Source: Pigoraptor vietnamica (lineage: Eukaryota > Opisthokonta > Filasterea). Taken from it: 20,841 nucleotides of DNA. Below, in pieces: positions 18,438 through 20,841 of the stretch. The stretch's first letter is position 1. Every line of letters begins with the position of its first letter. The position numbers were made by a program, and so were the translations under genes. The stretch spans positions 1-20,841 of the forward strand of contig CALSCQ010000727.1 of the NCBI GenBank assembly GCA_943704525.1. Direction: 5' to 3'. The notes beneath the pieces are model-generated. The model was not told the DNA's origin. It did not search any database and saw nothing but the letters and a program-made list of their open reading frames with translations.

Positions 18438-18723
18438 GCAACGCGCGCGAGTGCTGTGTGTGCGCGCGGATCGCCGCTGTCTCTTCGTGTGGTCACGGAG
18501 ACGGAATCGTCGAAGTCGCGCGGTGAGATTAGACGAGTGTGAGCGAGCGCACGTGAATTTCGGCGCGCGCCGCCAACAATTTCCCGGAAATACACAGGCT
18601 GTACGGGGGCATTGCGTAGGATCTTTTTCTTTTACGGAACGGCAGTGCACACCACCGGACATTCAATGACCGGTGACAACGTTGCACGGCACCGTCCACA
18701 GAGAAGAGACTAGTCCTCACGGC

Positions 18724-19664
18724 TCAGTCGTCGTACGGCGGAAGGCCAAACGACTCTGGCTTGAACTGCTCGATCGACGAGAGCTGTGCGTCGGCGCAGA
18801 TTCCCACCGTCGACATGCTCGGGTCTGGCACAAACACGACACGCATGCCGGCATTGTGCGCTGCCTCGACGCCGTTGGGCGCGTCCTCGAACACGAGGCA
18901 GCACGACGGCGACGCGGGCTGTGCGGGGAAGCGGGACATGGCGACAAGGAAGAGGTCGGGGTGGGGTTTGCCGCGCTTGATCTCGGGATCATCGCCCGTC
19001 ACAATGAAATCGAACTGGGTGAAGAGGTGCTGGTGCCGCTGGGTCTTGAGGTCAAAGTGGCGCCGGTGCGAGCCCGTCGCCACGCAGATGGGGATCTTGT
19101 GCCGCTTCAGGTGCGCAACGAGACGTTCCACGCCTGTGACATTGTCAAGAACAGCCTCGATCAGCTGTGAACGGAGAAGAAAGCCCTCCATAGCAATCGC
19201 ATTTAACTGGGCAGCCACCTTGATTCATAACTGCTGCTAGCGGGAAGATAGACCGAAGCACACTGCAACCACCGAGTCCCCACCTGGCATTATGTTGCAC
19301 TGCGGAAACAGAACGTCCAGCATCTCCTCGCGCTCGCGGATGAAATCCTCCGCACTCAGCGGAATCTGAAGTGCCTCGACGTAGATGCGACCCGCCTCGA
19401 GCGCCTTCTTGCCCATCATTTGTGACTTGAGCGACCACTCGAAATTCTTGCCGTAGCGCTCGGCGATCTTCTGGCCAACGACCGTATAAAACTTCTCCGT
19501 GTCTGAAGATCGCTCACACCAAAAGTTGGGCGTAACTCGTGAGACACCTTGTGACGCTGAAGTGCGCTCAACGGGCAAATTGCGCGGCAAGACTCACCGA
19601 GAAGAAGTCCGTCCATGTCAAAGATCACGTGCGTGCACGCTGCGTGAGATGAAGTCGACGACAT
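18724..19664 (-). CDS. PUDP: HAD-superfamily phosphatase, pseudouridine-5'-phosphatase (PUDP/HDHD1) type
   Basis: The human enzyme removes phosphate from pseudouridine 5'-monophosphate released by RNA turnover. Three exons on the minus strand: 19664-19598, 19502-19284 and 19133-18724; joins in phase, 231 residues (human PUDP has 228). HAD motif I is FDMDGLLLD (residues 15-23), with both aspartates; the last D spans the first intron. The cap domain contains TEKFYTVV, MMGKKALEA and LFPQCNIMPG, close to the human sequence. Motif II is VATGS, motif III is the lysine in RGKPHPDLF, and motif IV is VFEDAPNGVEAA. The C-terminus FKPESFGLPPYDD matches the human FQPELFGLPSYE. The cap residues agree with PUDP rather than phosphoglycolate-type HADs, but substrate was not tested. 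It converges with NMT (286 bases between stops) and diverges from the gene at 20295. Confidence 0.95.
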
Positions 19665-20294
19665 TTCCTACGATATTCTTCGAATCCCTCGCGAAGTGCG
19701 TGTGCCGTGCGCTTTCTTTTACGCTCGGTGCTCTCGTTGTTTCACTCGCTTGAACTCGGTCGTCCAAACCACAGTTGCACGTGTGCCAAACTGTGTGACC
19801 GCCGTGACGTCATGGTATGGACTTGATCACGTGTGTTCACGTGATGCTTGTTTACTGTTCGGACAACTGCAAAATTTATATTGGCTATGCTCGATTTTCT
19901 TTGCACAATTTGGGAAAAGTCAATTTGAGACCCTCCAGCAACCCCGACACATGAGCCGTGTTCCAGAACTGGTTTTTTCGCCGTTTTGCCGCTGTTGTGT
20001 GCATCGACAAAGAATTTAAACGAATTTCACTACCGTCCTCTGCGACTGCGACTGCTCTGCGTCAGGGCTGTACTCTCCTACTTCCTTGCGGAACACTCGC
20101 TTCGCATTTCGTATGTCGTGTACGATTGTGCGCTGAGCGCAGTGTGGGGTATTTGCTGTGCGGCGCTGCCGCCACAGCCGTCACTGCTTGCGACACGCTT
20201 CGCTCGATTGACGCGCTAGGGGCGGAGCGCACGCACTTGATAACCGCGAACGTGCTGCGCTTGCGTTGTTGCGCGGGCGCAGTTTTGTGACGAA
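19665..20294. other. Divergent promoter region, PUDP / coiled-coil gene
   Basis: This 630-base stretch has a full CRE and two E-boxes (19805-19843) about 140-180 bases upstream of PUDP. The part nearer the 20295 gene shows no clear TATA box and no protein-like frame. No RNA gene is recognised. Confidence 0.55.
19805..19843. promoter_or_regulatory. CRE plus paired E-boxes
   Basis: TGACGTCA lies at 19805-19812. Two CACGTG E-boxes follow at 19828-19833 and 19838-19843, arranged as ATCACGTG-TGTT-CACGTGAT, an imperfect palindrome centred near 19835. The CRE/E-box combination also occurs before NMT. Confidence 0.5.
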
Positions 20295-20841
20295 ATGGAT
20301 TCGAAGCGCATACCGATGCGGCGCTTGGACAGCGACATGAACCTGTCGGGAACGGCAAAGTCGCGCACGTCGCTGAAAGTGCCGCGCGAGACGCTCTCTC
20401 AGTTGCAATTGCAGTTGAAGAAGGTCGCTGATCGCAAGAGCAAAAAGCTGCCGAAGGACACGGACTTGGCCAAGGCGGAGGCGTCGCTGTGAGTGACTGG
20501 GATGCGCTGTTGTGGTTGGACGTTCATCGACGGTCGTGTCTGTCTGTGTGCGTGTGAGTGTGTCGTGTATGTCCTCGAGTGATGTGCCTGTTGTGTTGTC
20601 GTGTTCTCTGTGTGCTGATGCATTCGCGATCGCAACATTCGCCACAGAACGGAGCAATTTCAGAGCGCCATCGAAGAGCTCGCGCGAAAACGGATTGACA
20701 CGGTCAACTACCTACAGAAAGTGCACGAGGGAAAGTGGGTAGCGTCATTTTCGTTGTTGCTTTGACCAGTTTGTGTGTGTTGTGTTGTGTGTGTGTGTGT
20801 GTGTGTGGCGTGTGTGTGTGTGTGTGCGTGTGTGTGTGTGT
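20295..20841 (+). CDS. Unidentified coiled-coil protein, 5' part only
   Basis: Two exons are visible: 20295-20488 and 20648-20734, giving the first 93 residues. The third intron boundary (donor GTGGGT at 20735) leads into a GT-rich intron that runs off the window. The ATG at 20295 has G at -3 and at +4. The N-terminus is basic with serine (MDSKRIPMRRLDSDMN, KSRTSLKVPRE), followed by a predicted helix (LSQLQLQLKKVADRKSKK) and a second (LTEQFQSAIEELARKR, DTVNYLQKVHEGK). I do not recognise the family; it could be a small cytoskeletal or complex-scaffold protein. If the last donor were not used, the frame would stop at about 20763-20765, giving a roughly 103-residue protein; the GTGGGT donor and GT-rich continuation favour an intron. 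Confidence 0.65.
20772..20841 (+). repeat. (GT)n tract at the window edge
   Basis: GTGTGTTGTGTTGTGTGT continuing as (GT)n with single interruptions to the last base. It lies in the presumed second intron of the 20295 gene. Confidence 0.95.

Noticed and set aside
1-20841. tRNA, rRNA or mobile-element genes
   Set aside because: A visual scan found no convincing tRNA B-box with matching arms, no rRNA-like block and no transposase or reverse-transcriptase motifs; without a covariance search a divergent tRNA cannot be fully excluded.

Overview
The window is nuclear DNA from a eukaryote. It is GC-rich and holds nine protein genes, most of them split by short introns. I rebuilt the exons by hand. 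Every internal junction joins in phase, and five of the products match well-known eukaryotic families from end to end. The gene mix points to a free-living unicellular eukaryote that makes sterols and probably has a flagellum: an NMN adenylyltransferase, a CFP1/Spp1-type PHD protein, a C-5 sterol desaturase, a protein built of degenerate NDP-kinase domains (a class common in axonemes), a CREB/ATF-like bZIP factor, N-myristoyltransferase and a pseudouridine-5'-phosphatase. I cannot name the species. The window starts with a run of 10 G and ends in a (GT)n tract, so it may be a whole contig broken at low-complexity sequence.

Layout from left to right: a tentative small minus-strand gene (14-441); NMNAT (+, 951-2398); CFP1/Spp1-like gene (+, 3193-5685); ERG3/SC5D-like C-5 sterol desaturase (-, 5997-7013, no intron); a 1449-residue protein with at least five degenerate NDK-like modules (+, 8180-13230); a bZIP factor (-, 13629-14547); NMT (+, 15393-18437); PUDP-like HAD phosphatase (-, 18724-19664); and the first two exons of an unidentified coiled-coil protein (+, from 20295), which runs off the right end. 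Orientations alternate, giving four divergent promoter regions (442-950, 7014-8179, 14548-15392, 19665-20294) and three convergent 3' ends. Each gene should have its own promoter; nothing suggests an operon.

Many introns are rich in GT on the sense strand, from a few GTGTGC words up to (TG)20 and a tract of almost 400 bp. One NMT intron is instead AC-rich on the sense strand and also has a GC donor. A second GC-AG intron lies in NMNAT and contains a diverged tandem duplication. The divergent promoters of bZIP/NMT and PUDP/coiled-coil both carry a full CRE (TGACGTCA) and CACGTG E-boxes. The sterol desaturase has two CCAAT boxes, an SRE-like word and an E-box upstream.

The item most worth following up is the 8180-13230 gene. 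It joins an acidic, disordered N-terminal half to a chain of NDK folds, none of which keeps the catalytic histidine. It may be an axonemal or dynein-assembly scaffold, possibly related to DNAAF8, but that link is an inference.
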